NCBI GenBank assembly: GCA_031276475.1
Contig: JAISMZ010000261.1
Location: 1 to 5,166, forward strand
From: Coriobacteriales bacterium
GTDB taxonomy: Bacteria; Actinomycetota; Coriobacteriia; Coriobacteriales; UBA8131
Direction: 5' to 3'
Length of the DNA stretch: 5,166 nucleotides
Shown: positions 1-4,754 of the stretch, piece by piece
Layout of the letters: every line of letters starts with the position of its first letter
Position numbering within the stretch: the stretch's first letter is position 1
Notes under the pieces: model-generated
The model's database searches: none
What the model was told of the DNA's origin: nothing
Seen by the model: only the letters and a program-made list of their open reading frames with translations
Program-made: the position numbers and the translations under genes

Positions 1-47
1 CCAAAGAACCGTCCCCCTGTGTCACCAAAGAACCGTCCCCCTGTGTC
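1..47. repeat. Tandem pair of GAACCGTCCCC-core repeats
   Basis: A 23-base sequence occurs at 1-23 and again at 25-47, identical in both copies, with a period of 24. Each copy contains the core GAACCGTCCCC followed by CTGTGTC. The same core (ACCGTCCC) recurs at 1182-1193 and 1251-1264 inside perfect hairpins, so these belong to one dispersed family. Here the left arm (CACCAAAG) does not pair perfectly with the right arm (CTGTGTC), so the copies look like degenerate or chained hairpins. They lie 6 bases past the stop codon of the ACT gene and may act as its 3' end structure. I recall similar GGGGACGGTTC elements as REP-like sequences linked to REP-associated tyrosine transposases, but no transposase is in the window. 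The array may continue to the left of base 1. Confidence 0.8.
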
Positions 48-53
48 CGCGCC

Positions 54-344
54 TTACACCTTATACATGAAGTCGAAGACATCCTGGCGCTGCAGGGTGA
101 TCTGCACGCCCAGCGCCTCGGCGTCGGTGGCAAGCTGCGCCTGCACCGCCTCGAAGGATACCAAATCCTCGCTGAGGGTGACAAGCATCGTCATCGAGAA
201 CAGCTCGTCGAGCAGCGTCTGGGAGATGTCGTCGATGTTGACCTCGCAGTTGGCGAGCGTCGTTGCGACCCGCGCCACGATGCCCTTGCGGTCTTTGCCG
301 AGCACCGAGAGCACGGCCTTGGTCTGTGCGGGTTTGTCGGTCAT
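54..344 (-). CDS. ACT-domain protein, UPF0237 family
   Basis: This gene encodes 96 residues, close to the usual length of about 90 for the UPF0237/ACT_6 family of stand-alone ACT proteins. Nearly the whole protein is one ACT fold. The loop GKDRKGIVARVA (16-27) is the typical ligand-binding turn after the first strand. It is followed by NIDDISQTLLDELFSMTMLV (36-55), which is characteristic of the family, and by a DVFDFMYKV tail (88-96). The start at 344 is chosen because GGAG lies 7 bases upstream; an upstream extension would run inside xthA. The ATG falls one base after the xthA stop, so translation is probably coupled. ACT domains usually bind amino acids or other small ligands, but the ligand of this family is not known to me. 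In many Firmicutes and Actinobacteria the gene sits beside a UPF0210 (DUF711) gene. Here only repeats follow within the visible 53 bases, so the partner is absent or lies beyond the window edge. Confidence 0.87.
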   Translation of the reverse strand: MTDKPAQTKAVLSVLGKDRKGIVARVATTLANCEVNIDDISQTLLDELFSMTMLVTLSEDLVSFEAVQAQLATDAEALGVQITLQRQDVFDFMYKV

Positions 345-345
345 C

Positions 346-1149
346 TCACAACTCCAATTCCAGGCCGACCGGGCAGTGGTCGGAGCCGTATACCTCGGGA
401 TAGATGCTGGCCTCGGTAATGGCGCCGGCCTCGGCCAGGCTGTTGGAGACCAGGAAGTAGTCAATCCGCCATCCCGTGTTATTGGCGCGGGCGTTGCCGC
501 GAAACGACCACCAGGAATAGGCGCCGGCGAGGGTGGGGTAGAGATGGCGGAAGCTGTCGGTGAAGCCGGCGGCCAAAAGGGCCGAAAAATCGTCGCGCTC
601 CTCGTCGGAAAAACCGGCGTTGCCGCGGTTGGGCCCGGGGTTTTTGAGGTCGATCTCGTTGTGGGCGACGTTCAGGTCGCCGCAGATCACCACCGGCTTG
701 TCCTTGGCCAGCTTGGCGACAAAGCGCGTGAAGGCCGCGCCCCAGGCCAGGCGCAAAGCGATGCGGGCCAGCCCGTCCTGGGCGTTGGGGGTGTAGCAGT
801 TAACAAACCAGTAGCGCTCAAACTCCACGGCGCAAAGCCGGCCCTCGTTGTCTACTATCGTGGGATCCGCGGCACCAAAAATCTTGCCGTCGCCGGGTTT
901 CAGCCCCAGTTTGTGGAGGGCGCGCAGCGGCTCTTCGCGCGAGAAGACGGCCGTGCCGGAATAGCCTTTGCGTTCAGCGTAGCTCCAGGTCTGGTGATAG
1001 CTGGCGGGGATTTCCAAATCCACCTGCCCGGCCTGTAATTTGCTTTCTTGTATAGCAAAAACGTCGGCGTCAAGGGCGGTAAAGGTGTCGTAAAAGCCCT
1101 TCTTGATGTTGGCTCGCAGCCCGTTGACGTTCCAGGAGATCAGCTTCAT
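346..1149 (-). CDS. xthA: Exonuclease III-family DNA repair nuclease (AP endonuclease)
   Basis: This gene encodes 267 residues, the normal size for ExoIII/ExoA enzymes. These cut DNA at abasic sites and trim 3' ends in base excision repair in the cytoplasm. The metal and catalytic signatures of the family are all visible in order: SWNVNGLRA with N7, QESKL with E35, NCYTPNAQ with Y119, GDLNVAHNEIDL with D158 and N160, GWRIDYFLVS with D230, and GSDHCPVGLEL with D257 and H258. The enzyme should therefore be active. Two ATGs lie close together at 1155 and 1149. The second is chosen because AAAGG sits 8 bases before it and only 2 bases before the first. A longer frame from 1206 would translate through a repeat hairpin and is rejected. 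The ACT gene follows immediately in the same operon. A palindromic repeat (1171-1204) lies about 22 bases upstream of the start and would fold in the 5' leader. I could not find a convincing promoter. Confidence 0.95.
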   Translation of the reverse strand: MKLISWNVNGLRANIKKGFYDTFTALDADVFAIQESKLQAGQVDLEIPASYHQTWSYAERKGYSGTAVFSREEPLRALHKLGLKPGDGKIFGAADPTIVDNEGRLCAVEFERYWFVNCYTPNAQDGLARIALRLAWGAAFTRFVAKLAKDKPVVICGDLNVAHNEIDLKNPGPNRGNAGFSDEERDDFSALLAAGFTDSFRHLYPTLAGAYSWWSFRGNARANNTGWRIDYFLVSNSLAEAGAITEASIYPEVYGSDHCPVGLELEL

Positions 1150-1170
1150 AGGCATTGCCTTTCGCTCGCG

Positions 1171-1204
1171 GGGTGACAAAATCGTACCGTCCCTTTTGTC
1201 ACCC
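1171..1204. repeat. Palindromic repeat with ACCGTCCC loop, 11-bp stem
   Basis: GGGTGACAAAA (1171-1181) and TTTTGTCACCC (1194-1204) are perfect inverted repeats around a 12-base loop, TCGTACCGTCCC. The loop shares ACCGTCCC with the repeats at 1-47 and 1240-1275, while the stem sequence is different. An extra copy of the right arm, TTTTGTCACC, follows at 1206-1215, so that arm is present twice with a period of 12. On the minus strand the hairpin would sit in the untranslated leader of xthA, just before its ribosome binding site, and could influence xthA expression. Confidence 0.85.
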
Positions 1205-1239
1205 ATTTTGTCACCTCTTCTATTACGCTACCGCTGCCC

Positions 1240-1275
1240 GCAAGACATAAAAGAACCGTCCCCGTTATGTCTTGC
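1240..1275. repeat. Palindromic repeat with GAACCGTCCCC loop, 11-bp stem
   Basis: GCAAGACATAA (1240-1250) and TTATGTCTTGC (1265-1275) pair perfectly around the 14-base loop AAGAACCGTCCCCG. The loop is nearly the same as in the repeats at 1-47, while the arms differ from those at 1171-1204 yet remain fully complementary. It lies between the divergent xthA and gltA genes, about 38 bases before the likely -10 box of gltA. No uridine-rich run follows on either strand, so it is not a classical terminator. Confidence 0.85.
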
Positions 1276-1312
1276 CCGGCGCCCCGACTCACCTTTTGAC
1301 GCAGAAGACCAG

Positions 1313-1318
1313 TATAAT
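1313..1318 (+). promoter_or_regulatory. Probable gltA promoter, -10 box
   Basis: A perfect TATAAT stands 43 bases before the gltA start, which would give a leader of roughly 37 bases. The -35 region is weak. TTGACG at 1296-1301 looks right in sequence but is only 11 bases from the -10 box, too close for normal use. At 16 to 18 bases the hexamers (such as ACCTTT) are poor. The call rests on the -10 match and its position, and activator-assisted transcription is possible. Confidence 0.5.
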
Positions 1319-1361
1319 GAAACCTCGTCCTTCTCCACACCTGAATTACAAGGAGTGCACC

Positions 1362-2726
1362 ATGACCGAGCCAATGTTTCCCGTGGTTGACCCCGAATCG
1401 TTCTCGCTGGTTGACCGTTTTGTGCAAGTCAATCGTGTTGATCCGGCATTTTATGAGAGCAGTGCCGTTAAGCGTGGCCTGCGCAACGACGACGGCACCG
1501 GTGTGGTGGCCGGCGTTACCAACATCTCCAACGTCCATGGCTACGTCATCTCGGACGGCGACCGGCGCCCCGACCAGGGGCGGCTGATCTATCGCGGCTA
1601 CGACATTTGCGACCTGCTCGCGCCTGCGGATGGTCGACGCCATTGTTTTGAGGAGATCGCCTACCTGCTGTTGATGGGCGAGCTGCCCACGACCGACGAG
1701 CTGGCCGGCTTCATTGAGGCCTTGGACGCCCAACGTGAGCTGCCCGATGGCTTTACCGCGCACTACATCATGAATCCCGCGACGCCGGACGTGATGAACT
1801 GCCTGGGCCGCTCGATTCTGATGTTTTACGCCGACGACGCCGCCGCCGAGGACCGCAGCCCGACGCACGAAATTGCCGCTGCCGTCTCGCTACTGTCGCG
1901 CTTGCCGCGCATCGCGGTGTTGGCCTACTACGCCAAGCAGGCGGTTTTCAACCACGACTCGATGATCATGCACCGCTTTATCCCCGGGCAGTCCACGGCC
2001 GAGACGATCCTCAGCATGCTGCGTCTGGACCGCCAGTTCTCGCCCGAGGAGGCGCGGATGCTCGACGTCATGCTGGCGCTGCACGCCGAGCACGGCGGCG
2101 GCAACAACTCCACCTTTACCGTGCGGGCGCTAACCTCGGCCGATACCGATCCCTACTCCGCCTACGCGGCGGGCATCGGCGCGCTTAAGGGCACTCGCCA
2201 CGGCGGCGCCAACGCCAAGGTGCTCCAGCAGCAGCGCGACATCCGCGAAAACGTTGCCAACTGGGACGACGACGACGAGATCGCGGCCTATCTGGCAAAG
2301 CTGATTCGCAAAGAGGCCTTTGATAAGTCCGGGCTGATCTACGGCATGGGGCACGCCGTCTATACGCTGAGCGATCCGCGAGCGCTGATCTGCAAGCGCT
2401 TTGCCACCGATCTGGCCGCAGGCAGCGAGTTTGAGGCCGAACTGAGGCTGCTGCAAAGCGTGGAGCGCCTGACGCCCGTGGTCTTTGCCGAAGTAAAAGG
2501 GGTGGATAAGGTAATCTCGGCCAACATCGACCTCTACTCCGGCTTTGTCTACCGGATGCTGGGAATCCCCGAGGATATGTTCACGCCGCTGTTCGCCTGT
2601 GCCCGGATGGCCGGCTGGGCAGCGCACCGTTTTGAGGAGATAGTTTCCGGCAAGCGGATCATCCGACCCGCCTACAAATCCACCAGCGCGGCGCGCCCGT
2701 ATCTGCCTATCGGCGAGCGCCGCTGA
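1362..2726 (+). CDS. gltA: Citrate/2-methylcitrate synthase (Si-type family)
   Basis: This gene encodes 454 residues. The enzyme condenses acetyl-CoA (or propionyl-CoA in methylcitrate variants) with oxaloacetate to form citrate, in the cytoplasm. The family signatures are clear: an N-terminal RLIYRGYDI (74-82), HAEHGGGNNSTFTVRA (241-256) with active-site H244, GTRHGGANAKV (277-287), GMGHAVYTLSDPR (328-340) with H331, and NIDLYSGFVYRMLGIP (388-403) with catalytic D390. It ends with an arginine-bearing tail of the usual type, RPYLPIGERR. The start at 1362 is supported by AAGGAG 6 bases upstream; the longer frame from 1272 has no such site. The protein resembles the variant common in Clostridia and Coriobacteriia. 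In fermentative anaerobes this enzyme usually feeds 2-oxoglutarate and glutamate synthesis rather than a full cycle. Which acyl-CoA is preferred cannot be read from the sequence. No other cycle gene is nearby, so it is probably transcribed alone. Confidence 0.95.
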   Translation: MTEPMFPVVDPESFSLVDRFVQVNRVDPAFYESSAVKRGLRNDDGTGVVAGVTNISNVHGYVISDGDRRPDQGRLIYRGYDICDLLAPADGRRHCFEEIAYLLLMGELPTTDELAGFIEALDAQRELPDGFTAHYIMNPATPDVMNCLGRSILMFYADDAAAEDRSPTHEIAAAVSLLSRLPRIAVLAYYAKQAVFNHDSMIMHRFIPGQSTAETILSMLRLDRQFSPEEARMLDVMLALHAEHGGGNNSTFTVRALTSADTDPYSAYAAGIGALKGTRHGGANAKVLQQQRDIRENVANWDDDDEIAAYLAKLIRKEAFDKSGLIYGMGHAVYTLSDPRALICKRFATDLAAGSEFEAELRLLQSVERLTPVVFAEVKGVDKVISANIDLYSGFVYRMLGIPEDMFTPLFACARMAGWAAHRFEEIVSGKRIIRPAYKSTSAARPYLPIGERR

Positions 2727-2905
2727 GCCACTGTCAGGATTGCCGCCCGCCGCCCGCCGCTGTCAGCTGAGTCGTGGCTCAGCCACCGTTAGGGATGTCG
2801 CCCGCTGCCGCCAGCCGGGGCGCACCACCGCCCCCAGCCAGGCCGCACCGCCGCGCCGCACGCCCCCCCCCAGCCGCCGCGTACCCCCACCGCAGGGCGG
2901 CCAGC
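2727..2905 (+). promoter_or_regulatory. C-rich gltA 3' region, possible Rho-use site
   Basis: No gene is credible here. In the 90 bases 2811-2900 I count 52 C, 26 G, 11 A and 1 T, including a run of nine C at 2863-2871. Long C-rich, T-poor RNA just after a stop codon is what Rho factor tends to load on, so termination of gltA may be Rho-dependent; this is inference. A 32-base segment covering the gltA stop (2723-2754) recurs imperfectly at 2778-2809, with 7 mismatches, so part of the spacer arose by duplication. Proline- and arginine-rich translations of this stretch are composition artefacts. Confidence 0.4.
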
Positions 2906-2951
2906 CGTTACCGCGACGCAACCAAAAGGCTGCCACGACGTCGCGGTAACG
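2906..2951. terminator. 13-bp stem-loop between convergent gltA and Rrf2 genes
   Basis: CGTTACCGCGACG (2906-2918) and CGTCGCGGTAACG (2939-2951) are perfect inverted repeats around a 20-base loop. The structure lies in the 239-base gap between two converging genes, 14 bases past the stop of the Rrf2 gene, where a shared transcription end is expected. Neither strand shows a T-run after the stem, so it is not a standard intrinsic terminator. It may protect transcript ends or pause polymerase for Rho, or it may be a binding site or repeat. Confidence 0.5.
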
Positions 2952-2965
2952 ACAGTGGTACGAAA

Positions 2966-3379
2966 CTACTTGACCTTTGCCTTGCCATGAACCACGTGAT
3001 GCATGGTCATGCTGGAGAGGTGGTCATTGAGGATCTTCTTGGTGGAGTTCCAGACGTGATCGGTGTCGCAGGCGCCCTCGTAGTTTTCCCAGGGCGTGCC
3101 CGTGGGGTCAAAAGCGACGTCCAGCGGGTTCTGGGCGGCCTCAAAGACGTCCAGAAGCGTGATTTCATCCAAACCTTTTGCCAACTTGATGCCACCGTTC
3201 ACGCCACGGACGGTGGTCACAATGCCGGCCTTTTGCAGGCCCTGCTGCACCGTACGCGCGTAGGCGTAGGTGACGTTGTGACGCTCGGCCAAGATGCGCA
3301 GCCCCAACGGCTTGTCGGGGGTCTCGGCGAGGTCGGCGATCAGGTGGATTGCGTAGTCTGTCCTGCGGGTAATTCTCAT
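2966..3379 (-). CDS. Rrf2-family transcriptional regulator
   Basis: This gene encodes 137 residues, a normal length for Rrf2 proteins, which are dimeric winged-helix DNA-binding regulators. The N-terminus MRITRRTDYAIHLIADLAE (1-19) is the classic family opening. The helix-turn-helix spans about 27-52, and the wing RGVNGGIKLAK (58-68) follows. The region TLLDVFEAAQNP (74-85) leads into the dimerisation helix. Iron-sulfur members such as IscR and NsrR carry three cysteines in the region after the wing, but this protein has only one, C104. It therefore probably senses by another route, as CymR-like members do, or by thiol chemistry at C104. The start at 3379 is chosen because GGAG lies 6 bases before it. 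The ATG at 3391 overlaps that site, and the longer frame from 3475 adds residues with no family similarity. The gene stands alone and converges on gltA; its target is unknown. Confidence 0.92.
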   Translation of the reverse strand: MRITRRTDYAIHLIADLAETPDKPLGLRILAERHNVTYAYARTVQQGLQKAGIVTTVRGVNGGIKLAKGLDEITLLDVFEAAQNPLDVAFDPTGTPWENYEGACDTDHVWNSTKKILNDHLSSMTMHHVVHGKAKVK

Positions 3380-3489
3380 TTTCAGCTCCATTCGGGCCTG
3401 TGGTACCGGGCGCACGGTGCGCACCGGCCTTACGACGATCCTGCGATGAACTTGCGTCTCAAAACACGGTACCAATTTCGCTATTGCAT

Positions 3490-3519
3490 ATAGTACTACT
3501 TTTTCGTCGGTTGTGCCAA
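3490..3519 (-). promoter_or_regulatory. Probable promoter of the Rrf2 gene
   Basis: Read on the minus strand, TTGGCA (3519-3514) and TACTAT (3495-3490) are separated by 18 bases, a reasonable housekeeping-sigma pair. This would give a leader of about 100 bases before the start at 3379. The 8-bp palindrome TAGTACTA (3491-3498) overlaps the -10 box, so it could be an operator. Autoregulation is common in the Rrf2 family, but the link here is inference. Confidence 0.5.
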
Positions 3520-3566
3520 AATAACTTTACAAAAGCGACATACCAAAAGCAACCGGTCTGAGGCAG

Positions 3567-3595
3567 GTGTCAAAGTGACCGCCTTCTGTTATATT
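3567..3595 (+). promoter_or_regulatory. Candidate upstream promoter of the NYN gene
   Basis: GTGTCA (4 of 6 consensus matches) and TATATT (5 of 6) are separated by exactly 17 bases. The -35 box overlaps an imperfect dyad, GTCA AAG TGAC. The leader to the start at 3747 would be about 145 bases. A second candidate lies closer to the gene. Confidence 0.35.
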
Positions 3596-3635
3596 TTACA
3601 TTGTCTCAATTTTTTTGGCGACTTGCAAGACCCAG

Positions 3636-3656
3636 ATCGTGTAACGATGGTACAAT
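3636..3656 (+). promoter_or_regulatory. Candidate extended -10 promoter of the NYN gene, with dyad
   Basis: TGGTACAAT at 3648-3656 fits an extended -10 element (TGn followed by TACAAT), and no good -35 box is found at 16 to 18 bases. Directly before it, ATCGTGTAACGAT (3636-3648) is a perfect 5-bp inverted repeat with a 3-base spacer that shares its last T with the TG motif. A protein bound there would affect initiation. The leader would be about 85 bases. Confidence 0.4.
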
Positions 3657-3746
3657 CAGGCTCACAGGTACGAAATCGGCACCTTTCAGGGCGCCACAAT
3701 CAGGTTTTTTGGAGAATTCCAAAGATTTCCGAAGGGAAAGGCACTT

Positions 3747-4526
3747 ATGTCTGACAGCACAACACAGAGTCACTCGCTGGCCGTCTTCATCGACTACGAA
3801 AACCTCGCGCTCGGCGCCACGCCCAAAGGCGGCGGCCGGCGCGTCGCGGCCATCAAGCCTGACATCGGCAAGATACTCGAGCGCCTTGTGGAGAAGGGCA
3901 AGCTGGTGGCCAAGCGCGCCTACTCCGACTGGCAGCGCTTTGGCGAGGCGGTGGGCGATTTGCACGCGCTGGGGATAGAGCTCACCGAGATCCCCGACCG
4001 CGGCCGCACGGGCAAGAACTCCGCCGACATCCGTCTGGCCGTGGACGCCATTGAGCTTTGCCACACCAAGGACTACATCGACACCTTCGTGGTGGTCTCC
4101 GGCGACAGCGACTTCACGCCGCTGGTCTCCAAGCTCAAAGAGAACGGCAAGACGGTGATCGGCGTGGGGATGTACGACTCCACGAGCGAGCTTCTGGCGA
4201 CCAACTGCGACGAGTTCATCTTCTACGAGGACATCGGCATGCCCGCTGACGCGCCCGCCCTGCCCGAAAGTCTGCCCAAGGAGAAGCGCAAGGCCTATCA
4301 GCTGCTGCTGGAGACCATCGAGGCGCTGCAACGCGAGAATGTGGAGACGATGCACTCGTCGTTGATAAAGGACACCATTCGCCGCAAGGCACCGCAGTTC
4401 AACGAGCAGTTTCATGGCTATCGCTCGTTTACCGGCCTTTTGGAGGAGGCCCGCGACCTGGGGCTGATCACGATGCACAAGGACGCCAAAAGCGGCACCT
4501 GGGTCGTGGAGGGATTTGCGGGGTAG
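3747..4526 (+). CDS. NYN-domain (PIN-like) nuclease with C-terminal OST-HTH/LOTUS domain
   Basis: This gene encodes 259 residues. The N-terminal part (about 10-165) is a NYN domain of the LabA/DUF88 type. VFIDYENL (13-20) carries D16 and N19, GKNSADIRLAVDAIEL (89-104) carries D94 and D100, and VVSGDSDFTPLV (116-127) carries D120 and D122. These acidic residues form the metal site of PIN-like ribonucleases, so catalytic capacity looks intact. An acidic, proline-containing linker (about 166-178) leads to an OST-HTH/LOTUS domain (about 183-256). This is recognised by the ending FHGYRSFTGLLEEARDLGLI and a final strand TWVV. LOTUS domains bind RNA or protein partners. The likely role is cytoplasmic RNA cleavage or processing, but the substrate is unknown. 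AAAGG 5 bases upstream supports the start. It has no operon partner on its strand within 200 bases and is divergent from the Rrf2 gene. Confidence 0.92.
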   Translation: MSDSTTQSHSLAVFIDYENLALGATPKGGGRRVAAIKPDIGKILERLVEKGKLVAKRAYSDWQRFGEAVGDLHALGIELTEIPDRGRTGKNSADIRLAVDAIELCHTKDYIDTFVVVSGDSDFTPLVSKLKENGKTVIGVGMYDSTSELLATNCDEFIFYEDIGMPADAPALPESLPKEKRKAYQLLLETIEALQRENVETMHSSLIKDTIRRKAPQFNEQFHGYRSFTGLLEEARDLGLITMHKDAKSGTWVVEGFAG

Positions 4527-4540
4527 GATGGCGCGCCATC
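4527..4540. repeat. Perfect 14-bp palindrome after the NYN stop codon
   Basis: GATGGCGCGCCATC begins on the base after the TAG stop. In RNA it could form a 5-bp hairpin with a CGCG loop. No T-run follows, so a standard terminator is not supported. It may stabilise the transcript end. Confidence 0.45.
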
Positions 4541-4576
4541 GCGTCCCGCCGTTTCGCCCTCCAAAATCTTCCCATA

Positions 4577-4606
4577 TTGCCAAAACTGGGCAGGTTGGTC
4601 TATACT
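4577..4606 (+). promoter_or_regulatory. Probable promoter for the exported-protein gene
   Basis: TTGCCA (4577-4582) and TATACT (4601-4606) each match the housekeeping consensus in 5 or 4 of 6 positions and are 18 bases apart. Transcription would start near 4613 and give a leader of about 140 bases before the ATG at 4755. The local drop in GC content around 4560-4625 supports a promoter. Confidence 0.6.
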
Positions 4607-4631
4607 GAATGCCGGTTGTTTAATTGACCTG

Positions 4632-4734
4632 GCCGCACAGGGCTGCCAGGCGATCGCTGCGCTGGCTTGCAAAAGCCGCTACGGGGCTGTAGGCGCCTCG
4701 CTTTTTTTGGAGGGCACAGCCACTGTTGTGCGGC
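4632..4734 (+). promoter_or_regulatory. Structured RNA leader, riboswitch- or attenuator-like
   Basis: The ends of this segment pair: GCCGCACA (4632-4639) with TGTGCGGC (4727-4734), 8 bp. Just inside, GGCTG (4641-4645) pairs with CAGCC (4717-4721). Within the closed domain, GCCAG plus CG (4645-4652) can pair with CGCTGGC (4660-4666). This competes with GGCTT and AAGCC (4664-4677), which close on a GCAA tetraloop. CTAC and GTAG (4679-4692) compete with the terminator-like stem at 4682-4700. Nested long-range pairing with exclusive alternatives, downstream of a promoter and upstream of an exported-protein gene, suggests regulated leader RNA. CGCACAGGGC (4634-4643) and GCAAAAGCC (4669-4677) resemble two conserved strands of the c-di-GMP-I riboswitch, but other conserved bases do not match. 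No family is assigned. Confidence 0.45.
4682..4708 (+). terminator. Terminator-like hairpin with T7 in the leader
   Basis: CGGGGC (4682-4687) and GCCTCG (4695-4700) form a 6-bp stem with one G-U pair and a 7-base loop, followed by C and seven T (4702-4708). It could be an attenuator for the exported-protein gene, because it lies between the promoter candidate and the start codon. It could instead end the NYN transcript, 156 bases after that stop codon. The stem is short, so efficiency is uncertain. Confidence 0.45.
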
Positions 4735-4754
4735 AAGAAGACCAGGGTGGTTAT

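Larger units (their letters stand above)
3380..3746. other. Divergent intergenic region, Rrf2 gene and NYN gene
   Basis: These 367 bases contain no supported gene and are more AT-rich than their surroundings, especially 3474-3725. They hold a minus-strand promoter candidate for the Rrf2 gene (3490-3519) and two plus-strand candidates for the NYN gene (3567-3595 and 3648-3656). They also hold a 12-bp palindrome CGGTGCGCACCG (3415-3426) in the Rrf2 leader, and the hexamer GGTACC twice (3402-3407 and 3468-3473). A small hairpin, TTTCC to GGAAA around GAAG (3726-3739), partly covers the AAAGG ribosome binding site of the NYN gene. Confidence 0.6.

Noticed and set aside
19..1038. Long plus-strand open frame of 339 codons
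   Set aside because: It lies opposite the ACT and xthA genes, which carry full family signatures. Its own translation shows no domain and is a high-GC shadow.
1150..1206. Longer xthA start at 1206
   Set aside because: The extension would translate through the palindromic repeat and precede the conserved MKLISWNVNG start, which has its own ribosome site.
1..1275. CRISPR array
   Set aside because: The repeats are adjacent or widely and irregularly spaced, with differing arms, and there are no regular spacers.
1272..1361. Longer gltA start at 1272 or 1317
   Set aside because: Both lack a ribosome site and overlap the repeat or the -10 box. AAGGAG before 1362 decides the start.
1146..1868. Minus-strand open frame crossing the gltA 5' half
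   Set aside because: It is a shadow of gltA, which has an intact active site in the plus strand.
2740..3493. Proline- and arginine-rich plus-strand open frames
   Set aside because: They arise from the C-rich spacer and the reverse of the Rrf2 gene; no ribosome site or conserved motif is present.
3606..4583. Minus-strand open frame of 325 codons
   Set aside because: It is antisense to the NYN gene, has no ribosome site or recognisable domain, and results from GC-rich third positions of the real gene.
4719..4726. GCCACTGT, a motif also seen in cobalamin riboswitches
   Set aside because: The other conserved parts of that riboswitch, including a proper B12 box, are not found, so an 8-base match is not enough.
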